Shown piece after piece: positions 19,373 to 28,704 of a DNA stretch of 64,000 bases. The stretch lies in the NCBI RefSeq assembly GCF_004001325.1, contig NZ_AP018722.1, positions 310,001 through 374,000 of the forward strand, given 5' to 3'. Numbering within the stretch: position 1 is the first letter of the stretch; each line of letters begins with the position of its first letter. The notes beneath the pieces were generated by a model. It saw only the letters and a program-made list of their open reading frames with translations. It searched no databases and was not told the origin of the DNA. The position numbers were made by a program, and so were the translations under genes. This stretch comes from Thiomicrorhabdus aquaedulcis (GTDB taxonomy: Bacteria; Pseudomonadota; Gammaproteobacteria; Thiomicrospirales; Thiomicrospiraceae).

Positions 19373-20077
19373 ATGGCTAAGCAACAAAACTGGATTGCCC
19401 CTTCGATTTTATCAGCAGATTTCGCTCAATTGGGTAAAGATGTTAAAGATGTGTTAACCGCTGGAGCGGACATTGTTCACTTTGACGTTATGGACAATCA
19501 CTATGTGCCTAATTTAACCATTGGGCCGTTGGTGTGCGAGTCGTTAAAAAAGTTTATGGTTCGTGAAGGATTAAGCGCGCCGATTGATGTGCATTTAATG
19601 GTTAAGCCTGTCGACCGTTTAATTGGTGACTTTGCCAGTGCCGGTGCTGACATTATTACCTTTCACCCCGAAGCGTCAGAGCACATTGACCGTTCACTGC
19701 AGTTAATTAAAGCCGCAGGCTGTAAAGCCGGTTTGGTGTTTAACCCAGGTACGTCGTTAAGCTATCTTGAACACGTGATGGATAAAATTGATATGATTTT
19801 GATTATGTCGGTTAATCCCGGGTTTGGCGGCCAGGCATTTATTCCCCAAGCACTTGAAAAATTGCGTGCCGCACGCAAATTGATTGACGAGTCTGGTCGT
19901 GAGATTCGTTTGGAAATTGACGGTGGCGTAAAAGCCGACAACATCGCAGAAGTGGCCGCAGCCGGTTGCGACACATTTGTATCGGGTTCTGGCTTGTTTG
20001 GTAATGTTAATCCAAACGATCCAAACCGTTACGACACCATTATTAAACAGATGCGTGCTGAACTTGCAAAAGTGTAA
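19373..20077 (+). CDS. rpe: ribulose-phosphate 3-epimerase
   Basis: Interconverts ribulose 5-phosphate and xylulose 5-phosphate in the Calvin and pentose phosphate pathways. The 234-residue TIM-barrel protein shows [13 protein letters not shown], the metal-site [33 protein letters not shown] and [11 protein letters not shown] ribosome site (AAGGAA) precedes the ATG. It begins the widespread rpe-gph-trp arrangement; a terminator separates it from gph. Confidence 0.97.
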   Translation: MAKQQNWIAPSILSADFAQLGKDVKDVLTAGADIVHFDVMDNHYVPNLTIGPLVCESLKKFMVREGLSAPIDVHLMVKPVDRLIGDFASAGADIITFHPEASEHIDRSLQLIKAAGCKAGLVFNPGTSLSYLEHVMDKIDMILIMSVNPGFGGQAFIPQALEKLRAARKLIDESGREIRLEIDGGVKADNIAEVAAAGCDTFVSGSGLFGNVNPNDPNRYDTIIKQMRAELAKV

Positions 20078-20098
20078 ACACTGATCTTGTTTTTTCTA

Positions 20099-20132
20099 AA
20101 AACGCCGGCGGCTTATAGGGCGCTGGCGTTTT
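20099..20132 (+). terminator. intrinsic terminator after rpe
   Basis: A 12-bp stem (AAAACGCCGGCG/CGCTGGCGTTTT, one G-U pair) with a ten-base loop, followed by a T-rich tail. Confidence 0.8.
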
Positions 20133-20205
20133 GTTATTTTATGACAAAGCACATAACAGCAAAGTACGCTCACGATTGAGTGGTTCAAACGCAAAGGAAG
20201 CCTTA

Positions 20206-20886
20206 GTGGAAAAGTTAAAACCGGGATTTGTGTTGTTTGATTTAGACGGCACGCTTGTCGACAGCGTACCCGATTTGGCGTATTGCGTGGATGAGATGAT
20301 GGCGCAACTTGATATGCCAGTGCGCGGCGAAGATGCGGTGCGTAATTGGGTGGGCAACGGAGTGCAGCGTTTAGTAGAACGCGCCCTTGTTAATGCGGTA
20401 GAAGGCATGCCCGATGCTGATTTAATGGCTAAAGCCTATCCTATTTTTTTAGAGTTGTATAAACACAACACGTCACAGCGCAGTTGTGTGTACGACGGAG
20501 TAGTGGAAGGCATTGAGTGGCTTATTGCCAACGATTACCGTGTGGCATGTGTCACCAATAAAGCCGAGGCCTTTACCATTCCGTTATTAAAAGACAAAGG
20601 CTTGCACGATTACTTTGAAGTGATTGTCAGTGGTGACACTTGTGCCGAGAAAAAACCCAGCCCAATGCCGTTGTTGCATGCGGCACAACAGTTGGGTGTT
20701 GCGCCCGAAAACGCCTTAATGGTGGGCGATTCTAAATCGGACGTGTTGGCTGCACGCGCCGCTGGGTTTCACATTTTTTGTATGCCTTATGGCTACAACC
20801 ACGGTGAAGACATTCGCAACTACCACCCAGATGTCATTATGGAATCGATGGTGGAATTGGCCGATTATTTAGACGCTAAGTCTTGA
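20206..20886 (+). CDS. gph: phosphoglycolate phosphatase
   Basis: HAD-superfamily phosphatase that removes phosphate from 2-phosphoglycolate, the product of RuBisCO oxygenation and of DNA repair. The 226-residue protein begins at GTG 20206, chosen because AAGGAAG lies seven bases upstream and the next residues lead into FDLDGTLVDSVPDLA, with the nucleophile Asp of motif I. Motif II (VTNKAEAF) and motif III/IV (KPSPMPLL, MVGDSKSDVLAARAAG) are intact. Its place after rpe and before trpE is conserved in gammaproteobacteria. Substrate assignment rests on this context as well as on family resemblance. Confidence 0.9.
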   Translation: MEKLKPGFVLFDLDGTLVDSVPDLAYCVDEMMAQLDMPVRGEDAVRNWVGNGVQRLVERALVNAVEGMPDADLMAKAYPIFLELYKHNTSQRSCVYDGVVEGIEWLIANDYRVACVTNKAEAFTIPLLKDKGLHDYFEVIVSGDTCAEKKPSPMPLLHAAQQLGVAPENALMVGDSKSDVLAARAAGFHIFCMPYGYNHGEDIRNYHPDVIMESMVELADYLDAKS

Positions 20887-20918
20887 TTTAAACTGCGTTG
20901 TTGAACCATGTTAAGCAT

Positions 20919-20940
20919 AAACGACCAGGCCTGGTCGTTT
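20919..20940. repeat. ACCAGGCCTGGT palindrome, copy 9 (22-bp form, terminator-like)
   Basis: A perfect 22-bp palindrome with the exact core at 20924-20935, flanked AAACG/CGTTT and followed by GTGTTTTTGG. It may serve as the gph terminator. This is the longest single palindrome of the family in the window. Confidence 0.85.
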
Positions 20941-21013
20941 GTGTTTTTGGTTTTTGAATGCAATCATTATTAAATAAAAACCTTAGAAATTTATAATCAC
21001 ACTGTTTTACTCA

Positions 21014-21026
21014 GAGACCTTTGCAC
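21014..21026. mobile_element. possible solo IS end matching the MITE terminus
   Basis: GAGACCTTTGCAC matches exactly 13 bases of the right-end terminal repeat of the MITE at 2102-2262 (read on the opposite strand). It abuts the ATG of the 48-codon ORF. No second end was found nearby, so it may be a relic or a coincidence. Confidence 0.35.
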
Positions 21027-21173
21027 ATGCGTTTTATTAAAGCATTGTTATTAGAAATTTTTAGACCCATAGTGTGTTCTGTGGCCGGCATTAGCCGTGC
21101 CATTGCGTTTAAACGACTTGAACACCGTGCGGCCAAGCCGCTCAAGACTATCAAGGCAGACCCCAATGAATAA
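21027..21173 (+). CDS. 48-residue basic peptide ORF overlapping trpE
   Basis: A short open frame from ATG 21027 to TAA 21173, which overlaps the trpE start by eight bases. The product begins [17 protein letters not shown] and is basic in its second half ([17 protein letters not shown]). It has no Trp residue, so it is not a classical attenuator leader peptide. The upstream ribosome site is weak (CAGAGA). It could be a real small protein coupled to trpE translation or a chance frame. I do not recognise a family. Confidence 0.45.
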   Translation: MRFIKALLLEIFRPIVCSVAGISRAIAFKRLEHRAAKPLKTIKADPNE

Positions 21174-22695
21174 TGCACATTTTGCCAATTTAGCCCAGCA
21201 AGGGTATCGCCGTGCTCCGGTCATGCGCACGGTTCTGTCCGATTACGATACGCCCTTGAGCGTTTACCATAAGTTGGCCAATGGCGCGTATTCGTATCTG
21301 TTTGAGTCGGTACAAGGCGGCGATAAATGGGGCCGTTACTCTATTATTGGTTTGCCTTGCCATACCCGTATTCAAATTTGCGGCCAGCATATTAAAGAGT
21401 TTGTAGGCGGGTCGGTGGTGCAACATCAAGTGGTCGATGACCCATTGGCGTGGGTTGAAGCCTATCAGGCCACTTTTAAAGTCTATCCGCAACCAGGCCT
21501 GCCCAAGTTTACCGGCGGTTTAGTGGGGTACTTTGGCTACGACACCATTCGCTATGTAGAAGCGCGTTTAAAAAACACCGCACCGCAACAGGATAATATT
21601 GGCGCGCCCGATATTGAACTGTTGGTGTCCGAAGAGTTGGTGGTGTTTGATAACCTAAGCGGTCAGGTGCACGTGATTGTGCACGCCGATTTAAGCCAAG
21701 CAAACGCCTATGACTTGGCGCAAACTCGCTTGGATGAGCTGGCCAAACAGTTGAGCTTGCCTATGGCGGTGCCTGCTGACCAACCCAGCGGTCGCACCCT
21801 AACCGAAGCCGATTTTAAATCGAGTTTTGGCGAGTCGGAGTTTAAAGCGGCGGTTGAAAAGGTTCAGCAATACATTTTGGCTGGGGACGCCATGCAAGTG
21901 GTTATTTCACAGCAAATGTCGGTGGCGTACAGCGAAAGCCCCATGGATTTATACCGCGCTTTGCGTTATTTAAACCCGTCGCCTTATATGTTTTATTTAA
22001 ACCTGAATGAGTTGTTTATTGTCGGTTCATCGCCCGAAATTTTGGTGCGTCTAGAAGATCAGCAAGTCACCGTGCGCCCTATTGCCGGCACGCGCCGTCG
22101 CGGGGCTACCGTTGAGTTGGATGTGGCGTTAGAGCACGAATTGCTCAACGATCCTAAAGAAGTCGCAGAGCATTTAATGTTGATTGATTTGGGGCGCAAT
22201 GACGTGGGGCGCATCGCCCAAATTGGCTCGGTGGCGTTAACGGAAAAAATGGTGGTCGAGCGGTATTCGCACGTCATGCACATTGTCTCTAACGTCAACG
22301 GCGTGGTTAAGCCGGGCATGAGCGCCATGGATGTGTTGCGGGCGACGTTTCCGGCCGGTACAGTGTCGGGTGCGCCCAAAATTAGAGCCATGGAAATTAT
22401 TGATGAACTTGAGCCGGTTAAGCGCGGAATTTATGCCGGAGCGGTTGGCTATTTGGGTTGGCATGGCAATATGGATACCGCCATTGCGATTCGCACCGCG
22501 GTGATTAAAGACGGTACCTTGTTTGTGCAAGCCGGAGCAGGCATCGTGGCCGATTCGGTGCCGCAAATGGAGTGGGATGAAACCATGAACAAAGGGCGTG
22601 CTATTTTTAGCGCGGCGCAGTTTGTGACCGAAGGCTTGCAAACCACTAATCCACACGCTACAACTCAAACACACCAACCTAAACATAAAACATAA
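21166..22695 (+). CDS. trpE: anthranilate synthase component I
   Basis: Makes anthranilate from chorismate with ammonia supplied by TrpG, the first committed step of tryptophan synthesis. The 509-residue protein starts at ATG 21166 ([19 protein letters not shown]); an upstream in-frame extension to 21097 has no family support. The N-terminal half carries the regulatory region ([19 protein letters not shown], similar to the Trp-feedback LLES segment). The C-terminal chorismate-binding domain has [30 protein letters not shown] and [13 protein letters not shown]. Near 21492 a partial palindrome copy is read as PGLP. Confidence 0.95.
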   Translation: MNNAHFANLAQQGYRRAPVMRTVLSDYDTPLSVYHKLANGAYSYLFESVQGGDKWGRYSIIGLPCHTRIQICGQHIKEFVGGSVVQHQVVDDPLAWVEAYQATFKVYPQPGLPKFTGGLVGYFGYDTIRYVEARLKNTAPQQDNIGAPDIELLVSEELVVFDNLSGQVHVIVHADLSQANAYDLAQTRLDELAKQLSLPMAVPADQPSGRTLTEADFKSSFGESEFKAAVEKVQQYILAGDAMQVVISQQMSVAYSESPMDLYRALRYLNPSPYMFYLNLNELFIVGSSPEILVRLEDQQVTVRPIAGTRRRGATVELDVALEHELLNDPKEVAEHLMLIDLGRNDVGRIAQIGSVALTEKMVVERYSHVMHIVSNVNGVVKPGMSAMDVLRATFPAGTVSGAPKIRAMEIIDELEPVKRGIYAGAVGYLGWHGNMDTAIAIRTAVIKDGTLFVQAGAGIVADSVPQMEWDETMNKGRAIFSAAQFVTEGLQTTNPHATTQTHQPKHKT

Positions 22696-22739
22696 ATAAC
22701 CCAAACACACATAAGCGTAACGCTTGCTGAGGCTTTTAC

Positions 22740-23351
22740 ATGCTGTTAATGATTGATAATTACGACTCTTTTACCTTTAATTTGGTGCAGTATTTTGGCG
22801 AGCTTGGTCAGCAGGTTGAGGTCTATCGCAACGATCAAATTACCCTTGAAACCATTCAGACCCTTAATCCCGACTATTTGGTGATTTCCCCCGGGCCGTG
22901 TACGCCCAGCGAAGCAGGGATTTCGGTGGCGGCGATTCAGCATTTTGCTGGCAAAATTCCTATTATGGGCGTGTGTTTAGGTCATCAAGGCATTGGTCAG
23001 GCGTTTGGTGCAAAAATTGTGCGCGCCAAGCAGGTTATGCACGGTAAAACCTCGCCGGTGTACCATCACAATGTCGGCATGTTTAAAGACTTGCCCAATC
23101 CGGTAGAAACCACGCGTTACCATTCGTTGGTGATTGAACAGGCCTCATTGCCCGAGTGTTTAGAAATCACCGCGTGGACGCAAGATGCCAACGGTCAGCT
23201 CGATGAGATTATGGGGGTGCGCCATAAAACCCTCGCCATTGAAGGGGTGCAGTTTCATCCTGAGTCGATTTTGACCGAACAAGGTCACAAAATGTTGCAA
23301 AACTTTTTAGAACAACATCAATCGCAACCCCACGTTTTGGAGCAGGTATGA
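22740..23351 (+). CDS. trpG: anthranilate synthase component II (glutamine amidotransferase)
   Basis: Class I glutamine amidotransferase that supplies ammonia to TrpE; in some bacteria the same subunit also serves PabB. The 203-residue protein opens [19 protein letters not shown], has the oxyanion-loop [12 protein letters not shown], the catalytic Cys in [14 protein letters not shown], and the His/Glu pair in [12 protein letters not shown] lies seven bases before the ATG. The stop overlaps the trpD start by four bases. Confidence 0.95.
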   Translation: MLLMIDNYDSFTFNLVQYFGELGQQVEVYRNDQITLETIQTLNPDYLVISPGPCTPSEAGISVAAIQHFAGKIPIMGVCLGHQGIGQAFGAKIVRAKQVMHGKTSPVYHHNVGMFKDLPNPVETTRYHSLVIEQASLPECLEITAWTQDANGQLDEIMGVRHKTLAIEGVQFHPESILTEQGHKMLQNFLEQHQSQPHVLEQV

Positions 23352-24376
23352 ACTTAACCGTTGCCCTAGAGCAAATCTTGGCCAAAGACGATTTGCACGC
23401 CGACCAGATGGAATCGGTCATGCAAAAATTAATGTCGGGACAAGCCAGCGAAGCGCAAATTGCGGCTATTTTAGTGGCGTTACGCATGAAAGGCGAAAGC
23501 TTGGATGAGCTCACGGCGGCCGTAAAAGTCATGCGTTCTTTGGCGCATGGCGTGCATGTAAAGCAAACCGCGCATTTGGTGGACACCTGCGGTACTGGGG
23601 GGGATGGCGCCAATACCTTTAACATTTCGACCGCCAGTGCTTTTGTTGTGGCCGCCGCGGGTGGCACGGTCGCCAAGCACGGCAACCGTTCTATTTCGAG
23701 TAAATCGGGCAGCGCCGATGTGTTAGAGGCCGCCGGAGTTGATTTAAGTTTGACGCCCGAGCAAGTGGCGCATTGCATTGATTCGGTTGGGGTGGGATTT
23801 ATGTTTGCCCCCGCGCATCATGGCGCGATGAAGCACGTTATTGGCACGCGAAAAGCGCTGGGTGTGCGCACCATTTTTAATTTATTAGGGCCGCTGACCA
23901 ATCCGGCTAACGCGCCGTTTCAGGTGATTGGTGTATACGACAAGTCGCTCACGACGGTGTTTGCGACGGTGCTGCAACGCTTGGGTTCGGCGCATGTGAT
24001 GGTGGTGCATTCGCAAGACGGCTTGGACGAAATCAGCGTTGCCGCTAAAACCTGGGTGGCTGAATTAAAACACGGTCAAATTCACGAATGGCAAATTGAT
24101 CCGGCCGACTACGACATGGATCACGCCAGTTTAGACAGTTTGTCGGTGAGTTCGGCGCAGGACAGCTTAAATATTATTAAAGCGGTGTTTGCCAATAACG
24201 ACGGTGCAGCCAAAGACATTGTGTGTTTAAACGCGGGTGCTGCCATTTATGTAGCCGGACTAGAACCCAGCTACGCGCAAGGCGTGGCGCGCGCACGAAA
24301 AGTCTTGGCCGACGGCTTGGTGTTACAAAAACTCAATCAATTTATAGAACAAACGCAAACGTTTAAAGCGGTGTAA
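23348..24376 (+). CDS. trpD: anthranilate phosphoribosyltransferase
   Basis: Joins anthranilate to phosphoribosyl pyrophosphate. The 342-residue protein has the PRPP-binding [17 protein letters not shown], the [19 protein letters not shown] segment and the GPLTNPA motif near residue 180. It overlaps trpG by four bases (ATGA), so translation is likely coupled. It is followed by a 148-base gap with two palindromes before trpC. Confidence 0.96.
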   Translation: MNLTVALEQILAKDDLHADQMESVMQKLMSGQASEAQIAAILVALRMKGESLDELTAAVKVMRSLAHGVHVKQTAHLVDTCGTGGDGANTFNISTASAFVVAAAGGTVAKHGNRSISSKSGSADVLEAAGVDLSLTPEQVAHCIDSVGVGFMFAPAHHGAMKHVIGTRKALGVRTIFNLLGPLTNPANAPFQVIGVYDKSLTTVFATVLQRLGSAHVMVVHSQDGLDEISVAAKTWVAELKHGQIHEWQIDPADYDMDHASLDSLSVSSAQDSLNIIKAVFANNDGAAKDIVCLNAGAAIYVAGLEPSYAQGVARARKVLADGLVLQKLNQFIEQTQTFKAV

Positions 24377-24410
24377 TGTAAGCCGACTTGCTATTGCAAA
24401 CCCTCTTTTA

Positions 24411-24462
24411 ACCAGGCCTGGTTAGTTTAAAATTTTAAACATTTAAACCTACCAGGCCTGGT
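24411..24462. repeat. ACCAGGCCTGGT palindromes, copies 10 and 11, around an AT palindrome
   Basis: Exact cores at 24411-24422 and 24451-24462 flank a perfect 16-bp palindrome GTTTAAAATTTTAAAC (24425-24440). The group fills much of the trpD-trpC gap, so three palindromes lie within 52 bases. Confidence 0.9.
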
Positions 24463-24524
24463 CAATTCATTTTAAAACGTTAAACACTAATAACGTTAAA
24501 CAATATAGCGTTAAGGAAAACGGC

Positions 24525-25322
24525 ATGAGTGCAACGCCCACTATTTTAAAAAAAATTATCTTTCGCAAATTGGAAGAGATTCAACAAGGCTGTGAAGCCA
24601 TTCCGTTACGTGAAATGAAGCAACGCGCCATGCTGGCGCCACCCGCGCGTGACTTTGTGGCGGCCATGCAAGCCAAGTTAGCTGCGGGTCAATCAGCGGT
24701 GATTGCCGAAATTAAAAAAGCTTCGCCCAGTAAAGGTGTGTTGCGTGAGCCGTTTGATCCGGTTGAAATTGCCAAAAGCTACGCTCAGCACGGCGCGGCG
24801 TGTTTGTCGGTGCTGACCGACGTCGATTTTTTTCAAGGCTCTAACGCCTATTTGCAAAGTGTGCGCGCCGCAGTTGATTTACCTATTATTCGTAAAGACT
24901 TTATTGTGGACGATTACCAAGTGTACGAAGCCCGCGCCATTGGTGCCGACTGCATTTTATTAATAGCCGCCGCCATTGGCGACGCACAAATGTACGAGCT
25001 CACCCAAGTGGCGTTGCAGCTGGGTATGGATGTGCTGATTGAAGTGCATAACGAAGATGAATTAGAGCGCGCTTTGCGTCTGCCCTTGCCAATGATTGGC
25101 ATCAATAACCGCGATTTGCACAACTTTGAGGTGTCACTGGACACCACGTTGCGTATGTTGGATAAAATTCCGGATGACCGAATTGTCATTACCGAAAGCG
25201 GCATTTTAACTCCAGCGGATGTGCAAAAAATGCGCGCGCATCACGTCAATAGTTTTTTAGTGGGCGAAACCTTTATGCGGGCTGAAAATCCGGGTGAAAA
25301 ACTTGCTGAACTTTTTAGTTAA
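24525..25322 (+). CDS. trpC: indole-3-glycerol phosphate synthase
   Basis: Closes the indole ring from carboxyphenylaminodeoxyribulose phosphate. The 265-residue TIM-barrel protein shows the signature [67 protein letters not shown] and ITESGI. It is a single-domain TrpC without a fused TrpF. The ribosome site AAGGAA precedes the ATG. It ends the trp cluster here; trpF, trpB and trpA are not in the window. Confidence 0.96.
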   Translation: MSATPTILKKIIFRKLEEIQQGCEAIPLREMKQRAMLAPPARDFVAAMQAKLAAGQSAVIAEIKKASPSKGVLREPFDPVEIAKSYAQHGAACLSVLTDVDFFQGSNAYLQSVRAAVDLPIIRKDFIVDDYQVYEARAIGADCILLIAAAIGDAQMYELTQVALQLGMDVLIEVHNEDELERALRLPLPMIGINNRDLHNFEVSLDTTLRMLDKIPDDRIVITESGILTPADVQKMRAHHVNSFLVGETFMRAENPGEKLAELFS

Positions 25323-25441
25323 ATCAGTCACTTGGCGTTGTCGGTTTTAGACACAATCTAAAAAAATAAACTTGCAATGCCACCCAAAAAGTGAATAATA
25401 CGCTCTCCTTTTTTTCCCTCTTGAAAAAATGGTTAAAACCT

Positions 25442-25460
25442 CACGTTATTTTAGAACGTG
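25442..25460 (+). other. weak stem-loop upstream of speD
   Basis: CACGTT/AACGTG forms a 6-bp stem in the 235-base trpC-speD gap. It may end trp transcription or lie in the speD leader; there is no T run. No promoter is called in the rest of the gap. Confidence 0.25.
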
Positions 25461-25557
25461 GCTGGGGTTCATCAAGCTAGCCTTGTCTTGACGAATTTTT
25501 GTTAATCATTCATCTGTCTTTTACAACATAAGCGGATGTTTTAGTAAGGTACTTCCA

Positions 25558-26076
25558 ATGCCAAATTCAGAAAACATACTGGTCACCAGTAACGATCACT
25601 TTGAAGTGATTGAAAAAACCACCCTTATTGACGCCTCTTGGCCAACCCACGAACAAGCCGTTGAAGATTTAACCCTTGATCACTTTATTTGCCGTGACGG
25701 CAAAGTGTACGCAGGCACACACATTATTGCCGACTTTTGGGGCGCGAGTCGTTTAGACGATTTACAACTCATGGAGCGTGCTTTGCGCGAGGGTATTAAA
25801 AAAGCCAACGCCACTTTATTGCATATTCATTTACACCACTTTACCCCCAATGGCGGAATTTCTGGGGTAGCGGTATTGGCCGAATCGCATATTAGTGTGC
25901 ATTCTTGGCCAGAACGTAATTACGCGGCGTTTGACGTGTTTATGTGCGGTGATTCGGATCCGATGATGGCCATTGAGGTGTTAAAAGAAGCCTTTACGCC
26001 CGACAACGTTATCATTGATACGCTGTTGCGTGGCGAAGTTGCCGACATACATGAGGTTGCAAGCGGTGAGCAGTAA
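25558..26076 (+). CDS. speD: S-adenosylmethionine decarboxylase proenzyme
   Basis: Pyruvoyl enzyme that makes the aminopropyl donor for spermidine. The 172-residue protein belongs to the short bacterial class related to SpeH. Self-cleavage is expected between Glu109 and Ser110 in [13 protein letters not shown], with Ser110 becoming the pyruvoyl group. His115 and Cys130 (DVFMCGD) match the processing and catalytic residues of the family. It overlaps speE by 11 bases, and a palindrome copy begins at its last base. Confidence 0.94.
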   Translation: MPNSENILVTSNDHFEVIEKTTLIDASWPTHEQAVEDLTLDHFICRDGKVYAGTHIIADFWGASRLDDLQLMERALREGIKKANATLLHIHLHHFTPNGGISGVAVLAESHISVHSWPERNYAAFDVFMCGDSDPMMAIEVLKEAFTPDNVIIDTLLRGEVADIHEVASGEQ

Positions 26077-26956
26077 CCAGGCCTGGTCAAATAAAAGTTC
26101 ACAAAACGGTCGCAAAACCTATTTAGAAACGTTGTACCCTGCATGGGGTCAACAGTTTGTAATAGACGAAGTGTTGTTTGAGGCTCAAACCGAGCACCAA
26201 CATTTGGTGATTTTTAATAACGCCCAATGGGGTTCTGTGATGGCGCTGGACGGCGTAATTCAAACCACTGAAAAGGACGAGTTTGTTTATCATGAGATGA
26301 TGGTGCATGTGCCATTATTGGCGCACGGTCACGCAAAGTCGGTGTTGATTATTGGCGGCGGCGATGGTGGTATTTTGCGTGAGGTGCTTAAACACTCGGC
26401 GTTAGAGCATGTGACTCAAGTAGAAATTGATCAACAAGTTATTGATTTGTGTCGTGAGCATTTACCCAATCATTCAGCGGGGGCTTACGATCATCCTAAG
26501 GCGCATATTGTGATTGGCGATGGGGTTGAATTTGTTACTAAAACGACACAAAAATTTGATATCATCATTTCCGATTCGACCGACCCCATGGGGCCTGGAG
26601 AAGTTTTGTTTACGTCACGTTTTTATCAAGGCATTCAGCGTTGTCTAAATTCGGGCGGTGTGTTTGTGGCACAAAATGGGGTGAGCTTTTTGCAAACCAC
26701 CGAGGTGACCACCACGCACAAGCGTTTATCGCCGTTATTTAAAGAAGCCAGTTTTTACAGCGCGGCAGTGCCAACCTATGTGGGAGGTATTATGATGTTT
26801 GCGTGGGCAACCGATGATATGGCATTAAAAAATGTGGATTTAGCCACGCTACAGGCGCGTTTTACACAAGCAGAGATTAAAACGCGTTTTTATACCCCTT
26901 TGTTGCACCAGGCCTGCTTTGCCTTACCGCAATACATTATGGAAGCTTTAAAATAA
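26066..26956 (+). CDS. speE: spermidine synthase
   Basis: Aminopropyltransferase that forms spermidine from putrescine and decarboxylated AdoMet. The Rossmann-like core shows [42 protein letters not shown] and [16 protein letters not shown]. Conserved similarity begins near [15 protein letters not shown], so the start is uncertain: GTG 26066 with GAGG nine bases upstream is preferred, giving 296 residues, while ATG 26051 would add five. The unconserved N-terminal tail contains the NQAW encoded by a palindrome copy. Its stop overlaps the decarboxylase start by one base. Confidence 0.93.
   Translation: MSSNQAWSNKSSQNGRKTYLETLYPAWGQQFVIDEVLFEAQTEHQHLVIFNNAQWGSVMALDGVIQTTEKDEFVYHEMMVHVPLLAHGHAKSVLIIGGGDGGILREVLKHSALEHVTQVEIDQQVIDLCREHLPNHSAGAYDHPKAHIVIGDGVEFVTKTTQKFDIIISDSTDPMGPGEVLFTSRFYQGIQRCLNSGGVFVAQNGVSFLQTTEVTTTHKRLSPLFKEASFYSAAVPTYVGGIMMFAWATDDMALKNVDLATLQARFTQAEIKTRFYTPLLHQACFALPQYIMEALK
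26076..26087. repeat. ACCAGGCCTGGT palindrome, copy 12, at the speD/speE overlap
   Basis: The exact core begins at the last base of the speD stop codon and is read as NQAW within the speE N-terminal tail. Confidence 0.9.
26907..26918. repeat. one-mismatch ACCAGGCCTGGT copy in speE
   Basis: ACCAGGCCTGCT lies near the speE 3' end and is read as HQACF, a position that resembles conserved family sequence. It may therefore be coincidental. Confidence 0.35.
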
Positions 26957-28155
26957 TGGATAAACAAACTATCGTCGAATCTTTTGCAGAACAGTCGCAT
27001 CCAGACGTTCTAGAACAATTTGACCGCGCCAGTCTGACCGATTTAGTCGCCAAACACGAAACACCGTTTATGGTGTTGGATTTAGAAGAAATCGACTACC
27101 AATATAAGTCACTGCAAGCGGCATTGCCCGGCGTACAACTTTTTTACGCTTTAAAAGCGTTATCGCATCCCGAGCTTATTAAGCGGTTAAAAAAATTAGG
27201 CAGCAGTTTTGACCTAGCCACCATTGGTGAAGTTGAGCTGGTTGAGTCTTTAGGCATTAAGGGCAATCAGTGTATTCACACGCATCCTATAAAAAAGGAT
27301 AAAGAAATCGCGCGTGCTTTAGAATTTGGGTGCACACGTTTTGTCGTAGATAACGTCGAAGAGATGAAAAAATTCTACAAATACGCGGGTCAAGTAGAGT
27401 TGATTATTCGTGTCAGCTTCCGCAGTCGTCAGGCGGTGGTCGATTTATCACGTAAATTTGGTTGCGCGCTAGAAGAGTTGCCCATTTTGGTCGAAATGGC
27501 GCAGCAAAACGGCATTGATGTGGTGGGCTTGTCCTTTCACGTCGGCTCACAATCGCTTTCACCTATGACCCAAGTCAACGCAATTCGTTCGAGTATTGCG
27601 GCTATGAAAGTGATGAACAATGTTAAATGGAAGTTTCTAGACATTGGTGGTAGTTTTCCGGTGTCATACCAAGAAGCGGTGTTGCCCATTGCAGATTTTT
27701 GTGCACCTGTTATGGAAGCCCTAAGTGAATTGCCTGAAGGGGTAGAAGTGTTTGCTGAGCCGGGGCGTTTTATTTCGGCGCCGTCCATGATTGAAGTGGT
27801 CTCCATTGTAGGCAAAGCCAAGCGCGGTGCTAGAATGTGGTATTACTTAGACGACGGTGTGTACGGTGGGTTTAGTGGTCAGATGTTTGATCACGCGATT
27901 TATCCATTAGCGCCGCTTAAGCCATTTGACCCAACGGGTGTGTTTTTACCCAGCGTCTTGGCCGGGCCTACTTGCGACAGCGTAGACGTGATTGCCGAAG
28001 ACATTGAATTACCTGAAATGGAAATTGGCGACATTTTAATTGGCAAGCAAATGGGCGCGTATACTTTGGCATCGGCCACCGAGTTTAACTACTATCCAAA
28101 GCCTAAAGTCATTGTGGTTGAAGATATTTTTGACCCAGAAACTGAAGCGCTTTAA
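26956..28155 (+). CDS. fold-III PLP ornithine/lysine decarboxylase
   Basis: Alanine-racemase-fold decarboxylase that would supply putrescine (or cadaverine) to the adjoining spermidine synthase. The 399-residue protein has the PLP Lys67 in LFYALKALSHP, the HVGSQ segment, the glycine-rich phosphate site LDIGGSFP, EPGRFISAP, and the C-terminal catalytic Cys in LAGPTCDSVDV with YTLASATEFNY. Its start shares one base with the speE stop, so speD-speE-this gene form one operon. Ornithine is the likelier substrate from context; lysine or both remain possible. Confidence 0.9.
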   Translation: MDKQTIVESFAEQSHPDVLEQFDRASLTDLVAKHETPFMVLDLEEIDYQYKSLQAALPGVQLFYALKALSHPELIKRLKKLGSSFDLATIGEVELVESLGIKGNQCIHTHPIKKDKEIARALEFGCTRFVVDNVEEMKKFYKYAGQVELIIRVSFRSRQAVVDLSRKFGCALEELPILVEMAQQNGIDVVGLSFHVGSQSLSPMTQVNAIRSSIAAMKVMNNVKWKFLDIGGSFPVSYQEAVLPIADFCAPVMEALSELPEGVEVFAEPGRFISAPSMIEVVSIVGKAKRGARMWYYLDDGVYGGFSGQMFDHAIYPLAPLKPFDPTGVFLPSVLAGPTCDSVDVIAEDIELPEMEIGDILIGKQMGAYTLASATEFNYYPKPKVIVVEDIFDPETEAL

Positions 28156-28186
28156 ACCCAGTATTGTTAATTTAAAGGATGTGAAC

Positions 28187-28603
28187 ATGTCAATTTCAAT
28201 TAAATGGCAAGGTAAAAAAGCGTTTGAAGCGACCTCTTCAACCGGGCACAAAGTGATGATGGACGCCTCTAAAGAAGTGGGTGGAGAAGATCGTGGCTCG
28301 CGCCCTATGGAGTTATTGCTGATGGGTTTGGGCGGCTGTTCGGGAATCGATGTGGTGATGATGCTCGAAAAGGGCGGTCAAACCGTTACCGATTGTCAAA
28401 TTGAGGTTGACGCCGAACGTGCCGACGGCATTCCGGCGGTTTACACCAAAATTCATGCGCATTACAAAGTGTTTGGGCAGGCGTTAAATGAGAAAAAAGT
28501 TCAGCGTGCAGTTGAGCTGTCGGCCGAAAAATATTGTTCGGTGTCTAAAATGCTCGAAAAAACTGCCGAAATAACTCACAGCTTTGAGATTATTGAAGCG
28601 TAA
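28187..28603 (+). CDS. OsmC/YhfA-family protein
   Basis: A 138-residue OsmC-superfamily protein. The two conserved cysteines, Cys51 in GLGGCSGIDV and Cys117 in AEKYCSVSKML, match the redox pair of OsmC/Ohr peroxidases. The sequence is closer to the YhfA subgroup, whose substrate is not established. The start ATG 28187 follows AAGGA; an upstream frame overlapping the decarboxylase gene is not credible. It lies 31 bases after the polyamine genes and ends at a strong terminator, so it may be part of that transcript. Confidence 0.85.
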   Translation: MSISIKWQGKKAFEATSSTGHKVMMDASKEVGGEDRGSRPMELLLMGLGGCSGIDVVMMLEKGGQTVTDCQIEVDAERADGIPAVYTKIHAHYKVFGQALNEKKVQRAVELSAEKYCSVSKMLEKTAEITHSFEIIEA

Positions 28604-28639
28604 TTGATTTATTTTTGGCTGTTTGTCAGTTTGTCTGTT

Positions 28640-28669
28640 AAAAAAACCAGTCCTCGGACTGGTTTTTTT
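28640..28669. terminator. bidirectional terminator between osmC-like gene and bioA
   Basis: A 14-bp perfect stem (28640-28653 with 28656-28669) with a two-base loop and A/T runs of seven on both sides, between convergent genes. Confidence 0.92.
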
Positions 28670-28686
28670 ATGTCCAAAATAAAGTG

Positions 28687-28698
28687 ACCAGGCCTGGT
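28687..28698. repeat. ACCAGGCCTGGT palindrome, copy 13
   Basis: Exact core six bases beyond the bioA stop codon, in the convergent gap. Confidence 0.9.
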
Positions 28699-28704
28699 TA
28701 GTTT

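Noticed and set aside
21027-21173. Trp attenuator leader peptide upstream of trpE
   Set aside because: The encoded 48 residues contain no Trp, and no competing terminator/antiterminator stems follow before trpE.
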